Source of the DNA: a virus
Length of the DNA: 50,730 nucleotides
Virus record (IMG/VR): IMGVR_UViG_3300028374_000504
Location: 1-50,730 of that record
Strand: one strand, 5' to 3'
Shown here: piece by piece, positions 29,913 to 37,155 of the stretch
Numbering within the stretch: the stretch's first letter is position 1
Layout: each line of letters begins with the position of its first letter
The notes under the pieces: model-generated
The model's input: the letters and a program-made list of their open reading frames with translations, nothing else
The model's database searches: none
What the model was told of the DNA's origin: nothing
Position numbers and translations under genes: made by a program

Positions 29913-30846
29913 ATATAAAAACGTATTAGTTCTCGGCGGCACAGGTTTCGTCGGGAAAAATTTGCAAGATATAGAACCCGAATGGGATTATATAGGCACT
30001 TGTGGAGGTAAAATTGATTACAGAGTATACGATCATGTACATGCTTTAATCGAACATTACGAACCTGATGCTATCGTTAACCTCGCCGCTACTGTCGGAG
30101 GAATCAAATTCAATGACGAGAACAAAATCTCCCAGTATGAGGATAACATTCTTATCAATACAAATATCTTAATGGCCGCGAGAGGATTAAACGTTCCTCG
30201 TGTGTTGTCGGCGTTGAGTACATGTGTTTTTCCTAATGCTATGGAATCTTGTTACCCCCTCGATGAATTCGATTTGTTTTATGTTCAAAATGATTTCCAT
30301 AAGGAATTAGTTTTTACTGAACCATTTGAAGGCCATAAAGGATATGCATGGTCAAAAAGAATGTTGCAAATTCATACTGAATTATGTCGTCAATTAGGAT
30401 ATAATTATTCAACATTTTGTCCATCCAACATATATGGCGTTTATGACAAGATAGGAGAAGATTCACATTTTGTATCAGCATTAATAAACAAAGTTGATAA
30501 TGCTAAAGATGGTGATACACTGAAGTTTTGGGGAACTGGTCTAGAAAAACGACAGCAATTATATGTTAGAGATTTAGCAGAGATGATTCCAACATTGTTA
30601 GAAAAACACGACAGTGATCGACCCGTCATTATCGCTCCAAACGAAAACTTAACAATCAGTGAGATGGTTGGTATAATGGTTGAGATCTCCGGTAAAAATT
30701 TAACAGTCGAATTTACCGGACAACGCGCCGGACAAGTGAGAAAAGATTGTGTCAATAGAGGAGGCGCTTTTCAAGACTTATTTGGAGATTATCAATATAC
30801 ATCATTCAGAGATGGTTTAAAGGAAACCTATGAGTGGTTTGTATGA
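29905..30846 (+). CDS. fcl: GDP-L-fucose synthase-like epimerase/reductase
   Basis: A 313-residue SDR of the GDP-fucose synthase type, converting GDP-4-keto-6-deoxymannose to GDP-L-fucose. VLGGTGFVGKNL binds NADP, VNLAATVGGI follows, STCVFP carries the catalytic Ser and a conserved Cys, and GYAWSKRM supplies Tyr-X3-Lys. NIYGVYD lies in the substrate region. The ATG at 29905 follows AGAGG and overlaps the sulfotransferase stop. A TATAAATA lies 40 bases upstream but inside coding sequence. It pairs with the Gmd at 31718. Confidence 0.9.
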   Translation: MDKYKNVLVLGGTGFVGKNLQDIEPEWDYIGTCGGKIDYRVYDHVHALIEHYEPDAIVNLAATVGGIKFNDENKISQYEDNILINTNILMAARGLNVPRVLSALSTCVFPNAMESCYPLDEFDLFYVQNDFHKELVFTEPFEGHKGYAWSKRMLQIHTELCRQLGYNYSTFCPSNIYGVYDKIGEDSHFVSALINKVDNAKDGDTLKFWGTGLEKRQQLYVRDLAEMIPTLLEKHDSDRPVIIAPNENLTISEMVGIMVEISGKNLTVEFTGQRAGQVRKDCVNRGGAFQDLFGDYQYTSFRDGLKETYEWFV

Positions 30847-31061
30847 ATGGGGGAGGGAGACACTGTATAATAGACGAATGTTTCACTTCCGGCGAGCCTA
30901 GAAGAGACCGTCAAGTAATTGGATATCACGGAATTGTATATTCTTTTGATCCAAATAAGCTTAAATTCGCATCAAAAGAATATACCACCCTTTTTCGAAA
31001 TCAGAATATAATATATAAAAAAACACAATACATAAAAATTAGAGGTCATTCAGTGTCATGA
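30843..31061 (+). CDS. small RHC-motif protein
   Basis: A 72-residue ORF beginning MNGGGRHCIIDECF at an ATGA overlap with the fucose-synthase gene and ending in an ATGA overlap with the next ORF. Arg-His-Cys is at residues 6-8 with a second Cys five residues on. The body is basic and aromatic (RQVIGYHGIVYSFDPNKL, then NIIYKKTQYIKIRG). Together with the ORFs at 16149 and 21214 it shows RHC genes interleaved with the sugar genes. Function unknown. Confidence 0.65.
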   Translation: MNGGGRHCIIDECFTSGEPRRDRQVIGYHGIVYSFDPNKLKFASKEYTTLFRNQNIIYKKTQYIKIRGHSVS

Positions 31062-31267
31062 AGTATATTTTTTTATATTTTCAAATTTGGGGTGGTGCCA
31101 CTGAGGGCCATCATCGTTTTTTTGATTCTCTGGAAGAATTTAAAGAATGGTTAAAAGCAGTAAATTTTCAATGGGATCCGAAATATCAATATAGAATGTT
31201 TAAATTAGGCGAAGAAATCGAAATCAAACTTAACGAAGTACCGTTTAAAGGATTAACAAGTGACTGA
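31058..31267 (+). CDS. small hypothetical protein
   Basis: A 69-residue protein, MKYIFLYFQIWGGATEGHHRFFDS..., with an aromatic strand at the start, a charged amphipathic helix (LEEFKEWLKAV) and an end rich in Glu and Lys. The hydrophobic start is too short and aromatic for a typical signal peptide. It overlaps both neighbours. No family is recognised. Confidence 0.6.
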   Translation: MKYIFLYFQIWGGATEGHHRFFDSLEEFKEWLKAVNFQWDPKYQYRMFKLGEEIEIKLNEVPFKGLTSD

Positions 31268-31721
31268 AAAGCAATACGATATTATTATTCTAAGTGGTGG
31301 TTTTGACCCGCCTCATGTTGGGCATATTCGCATGGTGCAAGCTGCCGCCAAGCAAGCAGATTTTGTTTTTGTCGGATGCAACACTGACGACTGGTTAACT
31401 CGAAAGAAAGGTTATGTATTCATGTCTCTCGAAGATCGTTCCGAGATTATGAAATCTGTAAAAGGTGTCCATGCAGTTATTCCTTTCTCTGACGATGACG
31501 ACACTGCCATTCATCTGATTAAAAAAGTTTGCGCTCTGTATGATCCGCGCGGCTTCAAGGTTGCGTTCGGGAATGGCGGCGATCGCAAAGAAGGGAACAC
31601 ACCAGAGCAAAGGTATTGTGAGAATAACAACATCGATATGGTCTGGAATCTCGGCGGCGGCAAAATCCGCTCAAGTTCAGATTTGGTGGAAAGATACAAA
31701 AAACAAACAGGAAAAGAATGA
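31260..31721 (+). CDS. HxGH nucleotidyltransferase (cytidylyltransferase-like)
   Basis: From GTG 31260, a 153-residue protein of the HxGH nucleotidyltransferase family (TagD, RfaE C-domain, CoaD relatives). GGFDPPHVGHIRM gives His19-X2-His22, and GGGKIRSSSDLV near the end is the counterpart of the ISST motif. These enzymes join CTP or ATP to a sugar or polyol phosphate. It could activate glycerol-, heptose- or another sugar-phosphate for the glycan, but is not the large glucose-1-P cytidylyltransferase expected for CDP-glucose. It overlaps both neighbours. Confidence 0.85.
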   Translation: MTEKQYDIIILSGGFDPPHVGHIRMVQAAAKQADFVFVGCNTDDWLTRKKGYVFMSLEDRSEIMKSVKGVHAVIPFSDDDDTAIHLIKKVCALYDPRGFKVAFGNGGDRKEGNTPEQRYCENNNIDMVWNLGGGKIRSSSDLVERYKKQTGKE

Positions 31722-32764
31722 AAAAGACAGCTATCATATCAGGTGTAACCGGCCAAGACGGAAGTTATCTAGCTGAAATACTTTTGGAAAAAGGGTATAA
31801 AGTTGTAGGTTTAAAACGAAGAACATCCGTTATATCGACAAGTAGGATTGATCATCTTTTTGCAAACCGAGATTTCGAGCTTAGATATTATTCACTCTTT
31901 GATCCAACATGTCATTACAAGTTGATTCAAGATTGCCAACCTGATGAAGTATACAACATGGCGGCGCAAAGTCATGTCAAGGTCAGTTTTGAAACGCCAC
32001 AAGAAACTATGGATTCTATTATTCATGGTTGTTTATATTGGCTGGAAGCAATTCGCACGCTAAAACCTGACACAAAATTTTATCAAGCTTCAAGTAGTGA
32101 GATGTTTGGGAGAAACACAACAGTCCCGCTGAATGAAAATTCCGAAATGCTCCCAGCATCACCGTATGCTTGCGCGAAGCTTTGTTCTCATCATTTGGTT
32201 CAGAATTATCGAGAATCGTACAACCTATTCGCATGTTCTGGCATTCTGTTTAATCATGAATCCCCTCGACGCGGCGAAACCTTTGTTACAAGAAAGGTGA
32301 CACAAGCAGTAGCAAATATTAAATTAGGATTACAGGACGTATTAGAACTTGGTAATCTATACGCAAAACGTGATTGGGGTCACGCACGCGACTACATGGA
32401 GTGCGTTCACGTTATGTTACAGGCTCCACAAGCCGACGACTACGCTATCGCGACCGGGGAGACGCATACGGTGAAGGAATGGGTAACAGAGGCGTTCAGG
32501 GTCGCTCAGATGGGGGCGCTAACGTGGCATGGCACCGGAAAAAGCGAAGTTGCATTCATCGATGGAAAAAAGGTTGTGAAAATTAACCCGAAATACTTCC
32601 GTCCACAAGAGGTTCCGGTATTGCTCGGGGATTCTTCGAAGGCTAGAGAAAAACTTGGATGGAAACCGAAAATTAACTTTAATCAATTAGCTAAAATCAT
32701 GTATCAATATGATTACGGCATGGCTATCGAAAAACAAGGCGGTTATGTCGAAGGAATTTTTTAA
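31718..32764 (+). CDS. gmd: GDP-mannose 4,6-dehydratase
   Basis: A 348-residue extended SDR that dehydrates GDP-D-mannose to GDP-4-keto-6-deoxymannose. Diagnostic features are GVTGQDGSYLAEILLEKGY at the N-terminus, a RRTSVISTSRIDHL segment, SSSEMFG with the catalytic Ser/Thr-Asp/Glu region, SPYACAKL with Tyr-X3-Lys and FNHESPRRGETFVTRK, typical of Gmd. Together with the fucose-synthase gene and the isomerase cupin it forms a near-complete GDP-fucose branch. It starts in ATGA overlap and its stop overlaps the start of a broken gene. Confidence 0.96.
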   Translation: MKKTAIISGVTGQDGSYLAEILLEKGYKVVGLKRRTSVISTSRIDHLFANRDFELRYYSLFDPTCHYKLIQDCQPDEVYNMAAQSHVKVSFETPQETMDSIIHGCLYWLEAIRTLKPDTKFYQASSSEMFGRNTTVPLNENSEMLPASPYACAKLCSHHLVQNYRESYNLFACSGILFNHESPRRGETFVTRKVTQAVANIKLGLQDVLELGNLYAKRDWGHARDYMECVHVMLQAPQADDYAIATGETHTVKEWVTEAFRVAQMGALTWHGTGKSEVAFIDGKKVVKINPKYFRPQEVPVLLGDSSKAREKLGWKPKINFNQLAKIMYQYDYGMAIEKQGGYVEGIF

Positions 32765-33013
32765 TGCCTAAAGAAAATAAAGATTTGGTTTTTTCTAGTC
32801 ATAACTTACTATAAATTTAGAAAAGCAACGTTTCGCGACTTTTCTTTTGTGGAGACGTATTTTCTAGATCGCAAAAATATGGTAAATAAAAGTACACAAG
32901 AGTATACTCTCTATGATACAATAATAACTAAGGTTGTTGGTAAAGAGATAACATTGGACAAAATGCCGTCTATCAGTAGTGAATTCATTTTGAAAGCAGT
33001 TAGGGAACTTTAA
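32764..33013 (+). pseudogene. small gene with apparent frameshift in a T6 run
   Basis: An ATG overlapping the Gmd stop opens 16 codons (MPKENKDLVF...) and stops. The +1 frame then stays open to 33013, encoding FLVITYYKFRKATFRDFS, a VETYFLDRKN stretch and a strand-like end (LYDTIITKVVGKEITL). Removing one T from the run at 32789-32794 would fuse both into about 82 residues. It may be a sequencing or assembly error, a true pseudogene or programmed shifting. The downstream frame has no good start of its own. Function unknown. Confidence 0.55.
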
Positions 33014-33025
33014 AAAGGAGAAGAA

Positions 33026-33214
33026 ATGTACAAATTATCGACACAAGGTGTGTCAACAATTATGATGTGTTTGCAAGTAGGTATCTTGGAAGAAAAAGAC
33101 ATGACCGAAATTTTTCAAGGGCTTTCATGGTCTGTGAATGATGAAGAAGAATTGGTTTGTCTTAATCCACCGATTGTAAATTTCGCTTCACTCAAAACGG
33201 ATGAAGAAGAGTAA
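33026..33214 (+). CDS. small acidic hypothetical protein
   Basis: A 62-residue acidic ORF with a strong ribosome site (AAGGAGAAGAA before ATG). It starts MYKLSTQGVSTIMMCLQVG and ends in a Glu-rich tail. TAATG overlap with the next gene suggests co-translation. It begins the block that leads to the late sigma factor. No family is recognised. Confidence 0.65.
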   Translation: MYKLSTQGVSTIMMCLQVGILEEKDMTEIFQGLSWSVNDEEELVCLNPPIVNFASLKTDEEE

Positions 33215-33585
33215 TGGCGATTTATAACTATGAATGCACAAAGTGCAAGAAGGTTTTTGTTGTTCAAAAACTGATGGGTCAGGCCGACCCGGAGACCTGT
33301 TGCGATATTGAAAACTTTCAGCACGATCAAAGTGCCGAATTGAAAGATACAATCAGCGCGATAGGTTCTGAAAAAAAGACATTTTGTGAGTATGATGCAC
33401 CGGTGGTGCGTCTTATGGAAAAACCAGCCGTTAATATGCGTAAAAGCGCCGCTGAATTGGACGGCAAAGACCTTGAATATAGAATTCGAGAGCATCTGGA
33501 AGCTGCTCAAGAAGGTGTCAAGAAGGATAAAAAATCTGGAATCGGAATTGATTTTGGAGAACTAGAGGATAAATTTAAGAAATGA
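33214..33585 (+). CDS. FmdB-like zinc-ribbon protein
   Basis: A 123-residue protein beginning MAIYNYECTKCKKVFVV, the opening of FmdB-type zinc ribbons with Cys-X2-Cys at residues 8-11. The usual second Cys pair appears as a CC (ETCCDIENF) near 29-30, so the ribbon may be altered. The C-terminal half is charged and helical. Such proteins occur in T4-like phages near morphogenesis genes; the function is unproven. It overlaps both neighbours. Confidence 0.75.
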   Translation: MAIYNYECTKCKKVFVVQKLMGQADPETCCDIENFQHDQSAELKDTISAIGSEKKTFCEYDAPVVRLMEKPAVNMRKSAAELDGKDLEYRIREHLEAAQEGVKKDKKSGIGIDFGELEDKFKK

Positions 33586-33959
33586 ATACTACCATGATTG
33601 TAAGCTTAATTGTTTCATTCTTTTTCAGTTTTTCAGTATTGCTGAATTTAGTTTTAGTTTGTGTTTGCGGATTATCTATATGGTATGTGCGCAAATCTAT
33701 AGCATCCACTCAGCAGTTAGAACTTGAATTAGTAGAGGCAAGTTCAAAGCTGTTTATTAGTGAAAGTATCGAAGAAATTATCAATTATATTCTTGAATTG
33801 GAAGAATTGTTGTTTGAAGTTTCTGAATTACAAGTATATAGTCAAGAGCCTGTAGTACAACAATTATCAGAACAGGTTCAAAAAACATTAGAAGGAATCC
33901 GTAATTCTGTGGTTGCACAAGAATACGAAAAAGCCCTAGAAGATATAAATGAGCGATAA
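33582..33959 (+). CDS. single-pass membrane protein with acidic coiled-coil-like domain
   Basis: A 125-residue protein with one long hydrophobic segment at about residues 5-36 (VSLIVSFFFSFSVLLNLVLV and on) followed by a Glu/Leu/Gln-rich cytoplasmic or periplasmic part that should be helical, with heptad-like spacing (EIINYILELEELLFEVSEL). It overlaps the sigma factor gene by 11 bases. Several T4-like phages carry small membrane proteins at such positions; no specific family is recognised. Confidence 0.65.
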   Translation: MNTTMIVSLIVSFFFSFSVLLNLVLVCVCGLSIWYVRKSIASTQQLELELVEASSKLFISESIEEIINYILELEELLFEVSELQVYSQEPVVQQLSEQVQKTLEGIRNSVVAQEYEKALEDINER

Positions 33960-34638
33960 AAAGAATTATTATTTTACCAAGGTTCATGAAAACGCAATTG
34001 TCAAATTTGCACAATCAGATGATTTTGACGAACGTGAGGAATTATATAGAGGTTTTATCGAGCCCGTGTTTGACGAGTTGGTTGACAAGATCGTATACAC
34101 ATATAAATTCACTGAACTACCCAACATTGATTATCTCAAAAAAGATTGTAAAAACTGGCTCGTCACAGTTTTAAACAAATTCGATCCTGATAATGGCTCG
34201 AAAGCCTTCAGTTATTTTACTATTGTTGTTAAGAACTGGTTCATTCAAAAAACCAAGAAACGTAGTAAAAAACTTAGGAAGGAAACTTCATACGAAGAAG
34301 AAATTAATAAGTATGATAAAGATTTATTTGTCTTTGAACCAAAGTATGACAAAGAACGAGAACAACGCGAATTTTTAGAGAACTTTTACGGTGAACTCGA
34401 CGATTGGGTGGACGGCCGTCTGGGACGTTTGCTCGGCAAGAATGATTTTGTTGTTATTGATGCAGTAAAGGAACTATTTGAATCCCGCGATGAATTGGAA
34501 ATTCTCAACAAGAAAGCAATATACTTCTATTTACGAGAAATCACTGGCTTGAACACAAAACAAATTACGAGATCATTGAAAAAGATAAGACCACGATATA
34601 GTAAGTTTAGGAGAAAGTGGGAAGATGGCGAAATTTGA
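33949..34638 (+). CDS. 55: late-transcription sigma factor, gp55-like
   Basis: A 229-residue sigma-70-superfamily protein. The core sequence LVTVLNKFDPDNGSKAFSYFTIVVKNWFIQKTKK corresponds to sigma region 2 as in T4 gp55, which directs RNA polymerase to late promoters with a TATAAATA box. The C-terminal helical part (LREITGLNTKQITRSLKKIR) may be a short region-4-like or coactivator-binding element, longer than in T4. Its position just before the tail genes agrees with late control of virion genes. Confidence 0.82.
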   Translation: MSDKKNYYFTKVHENAIVKFAQSDDFDEREELYRGFIEPVFDELVDKIVYTYKFTELPNIDYLKKDCKNWLVTVLNKFDPDNGSKAFSYFTIVVKNWFIQKTKKRSKKLRKETSYEEEINKYDKDLFVFEPKYDKEREQREFLENFYGELDDWVDGRLGRLLGKNDFVVIDAVKELFESRDELEILNKKAIYFYLREITGLNTKQITRSLKKIRPRYSKFRRKWEDGEI

Positions 34639-34924
34639 TCCCGATGAGGCATTGACAAGGGTTATAAAATCAATTAAAGATGATTTAGGTGTTATTGACA
34701 CGACCATTGAAGAATTGTTAAATGAAGCAATTTCAAAGAAAGGTATTGCAGCAGGAACAAAAATACATGATGTTACACCTCCCCTCACAAAACTATTATC
34801 CACGAAACAGAAGAACATTGATCAACTACTGAAAATAATTAGTTCACAAAAAAAGACAATCGACCCCGAAGAAGAAGTACAATTAGATTTAGAAACTATG
34901 TATTCTGAATTTGAACACGACTAA
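34625..34924 (+). CDS. hypothetical protein between sigma factor and tail genes
   Basis: A 99-residue protein, mostly helical, with a Lys-rich middle and an acidic end (DPEEEVQLDLETMYSEFEHD). It begins 14 bases inside the end of the sigma factor gene and is followed by the tail block. Conserved small proteins at this position in T4-like phages include terminase small subunits and chaperones, but I see no defining motif for either. Function unknown. Confidence 0.65.
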   Translation: MAKFDPDEALTRVIKSIKDDLGVIDTTIEELLNEAISKKGIAAGTKIHDVTPPLTKLLSTKQKNIDQLLKIISSQKKTIDPEEEVQLDLETMYSEFEHD

Positions 34925-34945
34925 GAAGAGTGAGGCGCTTATGAT

Positions 34946-36235
34946 ATGGCAGACACAAAATGGAAATATGGAGCGCTAAACGCTATAGAATATGACAAAT
35001 TCGCAAGACGCCTAGAAGTAAATTCGAACAATTCCCTAGCATACATCCGTGATGCAGTTCGAACTTCCCTTTTTGAAAAGAATCTAGATTTAACCGGTGA
35101 ATTTCACGGTATAGTTCTACAAAAAATTCCTGATACGCAATTTGGTAACGTAAGTGACAGTTTGTCATTTTATGACAGCATCATGGGTTATTTTGATTCG
35201 GAAAGTAAATCTACAGATAAAAAAGAAATAATAAGAGTGAAAGTAAGAGTCCCTGAGTTAGATGCAATGATACCGGAACCTGATTCGTTAAACGATTCAA
35301 AACAAATCGGTATGCATCAAACATTTCGAGCACTCGTTTCAGACGAAGTACCTAGTACATTAGAATGGGGACAGCCAGTTATTGTTTCACTTTACACTAG
35401 TGCAGGTGTATTTGAACCGACAATTAAGAAAACAATTACTGGCGCAAATAGAGTGGTATCTCAAGGGCCTAGGATTTCACCAGCGGCCGCCTATGGTGAC
35501 AGTTTTGTTGGACCGATCCCACCGGGCGATCCCGGTTGGTTGCCTGCTAATCACGTAAGTAAAACAACGGTTGAAGTATCTCCCGGCGTTGCATATAAGC
35601 CAAACCGAGTAAGGGTTCACGAAGGAATAACGCCGTTGCCACCAGCGAGTTCATTGTTGGTGCCCGTCGCATCCCGACCCGGCTATCGTCAGCAAAAAAT
35701 ACATACTCTAGTAAAACAAAGATTTGATGCAATGGCTACTGCCATATCTAATGCAATCGGGGCACAGCTATATGTTCAATCAGGTTGGCGAAAACATGCA
35801 TGGAATTCTAGATCAGAATATGAAAGTGCAATGATTGAGAGGTATGGTTCGGTAGAGGAGGGGGAACTCTTAAAAGCTTATGTGTCTCCTCATGAAACCG
35901 GTCTAGCGGTTGACTTTTATATAGCTGCAACAAACAGTAATGAGGTAGATATCGCGCCTTCACAACGAGGAAAACCGAAATACGGTAGTAACACGCTGGC
36001 ACAACAAAAGCAGACCAAAGCATTTAAATGGTTGAAAGAAAATGCACATCGTTTTGGTTTTACACCATATAGAAAAGAAGCGTGGCACTGGGAAGTATTA
36101 TTACCTATTGAATCTTGGAAAACAGGGCGTGAAAGAACGGAAGAATATGATGTATCTGACTATAACACAAGAATTACAGAGAAGTCAGTTGCAAATGGCA
36201 AAGTAACATCTAATCGAGACTTTACTTTTGAATAA
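34946..36235 (+). CDS. baseplate-hub-like protein with D-Ala-D-Ala carboxypeptidase (M15) domain
   Basis: A 429-residue protein. The C-terminal third is a VanY/M15-type peptidase: SGWRKHAWNS, then SPHETGLAVD with zinc ligands His316 and Asp323, and EAWHWE with His381. The N-terminal half (strand-rich, with a proline/glycine linker PIPPGDPGW) is likely virion-associated. In T4 the hub protein gp5 carries a lysozyme to pierce the cell wall; here a peptide-cleaving domain seems to take that role. It starts an ordered tail cluster ahead of gp25 and gp6. The stop overlaps the next gene. Confidence 0.8.
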   Translation: MADTKWKYGALNAIEYDKFARRLEVNSNNSLAYIRDAVRTSLFEKNLDLTGEFHGIVLQKIPDTQFGNVSDSLSFYDSIMGYFDSESKSTDKKEIIRVKVRVPELDAMIPEPDSLNDSKQIGMHQTFRALVSDEVPSTLEWGQPVIVSLYTSAGVFEPTIKKTITGANRVVSQGPRISPAAAYGDSFVGPIPPGDPGWLPANHVSKTTVEVSPGVAYKPNRVRVHEGITPLPPASSLLVPVASRPGYRQQKIHTLVKQRFDAMATAISNAIGAQLYVQSGWRKHAWNSRSEYESAMIERYGSVEEGELLKAYVSPHETGLAVDFYIAATNSNEVDIAPSQRGKPKYGSNTLAQQKQTKAFKWLKENAHRFGFTPYRKEAWHWEVLLPIESWKTGRERTEEYDVSDYNTRITEKSVANGKVTSNRDFTFE

Positions 36236-37154
36236 AAAATCCAAAGATCTTAAAAATTCTAGTATAAAAACTATTGAAACAATTTCTAATTCTAGAGAAT
36301 ATCAAGAGTTTGATATCAACAGAGGATTTTCCAACACTTCTCTGTTGGAGCCGTTGCCAAAATATATACATAGTGGCTGTGAAAGAGTATTCGAAGGAGA
36401 AAATAATACTTATATTATATTGGGTCGTGACCGCCCATCGTCTCGGGCATCAGGTTATGGTGGTAGAGGAGATACACAGGCAGGGGCCATTGATATTGTA
36501 ACTGGTTTGATGGGTCGTCATGTTGCCGCCACCGATGATGAAAATCAAGAACTTTTTGTTGATAAGAATTTTCGTGACGATGCATCAAGAATCTATTTGT
36601 CACAAAAGAGTGACATTGACCGCTACTTAAACTTAGCAACAGGACGAGTTGGCAACTCCACGGCCCGCGCCTCAATAGCGATCAAATCAGACGCGGTACG
36701 AATCGTCGGCCGCGAAGGAATAAAATTAGTTACGAAGACTGATACTCACAATTCACAAGGCGGGAAGATTGATTCAGTTTATGGTATTGACTTGATCGCC
36801 GGTAATAACGATGAAGACCTCCAGCCTATGTTAAAAGGTGATAATACCGTAGAAGCTTTGGATCGCATTGTTGAACACATAAAAACATTGACTGGTGTGG
36901 TTGAGACTTTACTTGGCAACCAAATGAAGATGAACACTGTTCTAACCAGTCACGTGCATATAGGTAATTTAGGATATCCTACAACACCATCAATAGAAAC
37001 GGCTGTAGCAGGCGTGACAACGACTATATCACATGTTGCACAAGATATGTTACAGATTCCGCTCTATCGAACTAATTTAGAAATGTTTAAGATGAACTAT
37101 CTTAATCCAATTGGTTCAAAATACATTAACAGCAGGCACAATAACACAAATTAA
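36228..37154 (+). CDS. putative baseplate or spike structural protein
   Basis: A 308-residue protein from TTG 36228, overlapping the hub-like gene by 8 bases. A glycine/arginine-rich segment (GRDRPSSRASGYGGRGD) is followed by strand-rich sequence. The C-terminal region has TSHVHIGNLGYPTTPS, reminiscent of the His-containing motif seen at the C-terminus of baseplate assembly and spike proteins. The position between the peptidase hub and the giant structural gene supports a virion role; the exact part is not identified. Confidence 0.65.
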   Translation: MNKKSKDLKNSSIKTIETISNSREYQEFDINRGFSNTSLLEPLPKYIHSGCERVFEGENNTYIILGRDRPSSRASGYGGRGDTQAGAIDIVTGLMGRHVAATDDENQELFVDKNFRDDASRIYLSQKSDIDRYLNLATGRVGNSTARASIAIKSDAVRIVGREGIKLVTKTDTHNSQGGKIDSVYGIDLIAGNNDEDLQPMLKGDNTVEALDRIVEHIKTLTGVVETLLGNQMKMNTVLTSHVHIGNLGYPTTPSIETAVAGVTTTISHVAQDMLQIPLYRTNLEMFKMNYLNPIGSKYINSRHNNTN

Positions 37155-37155
37155 T

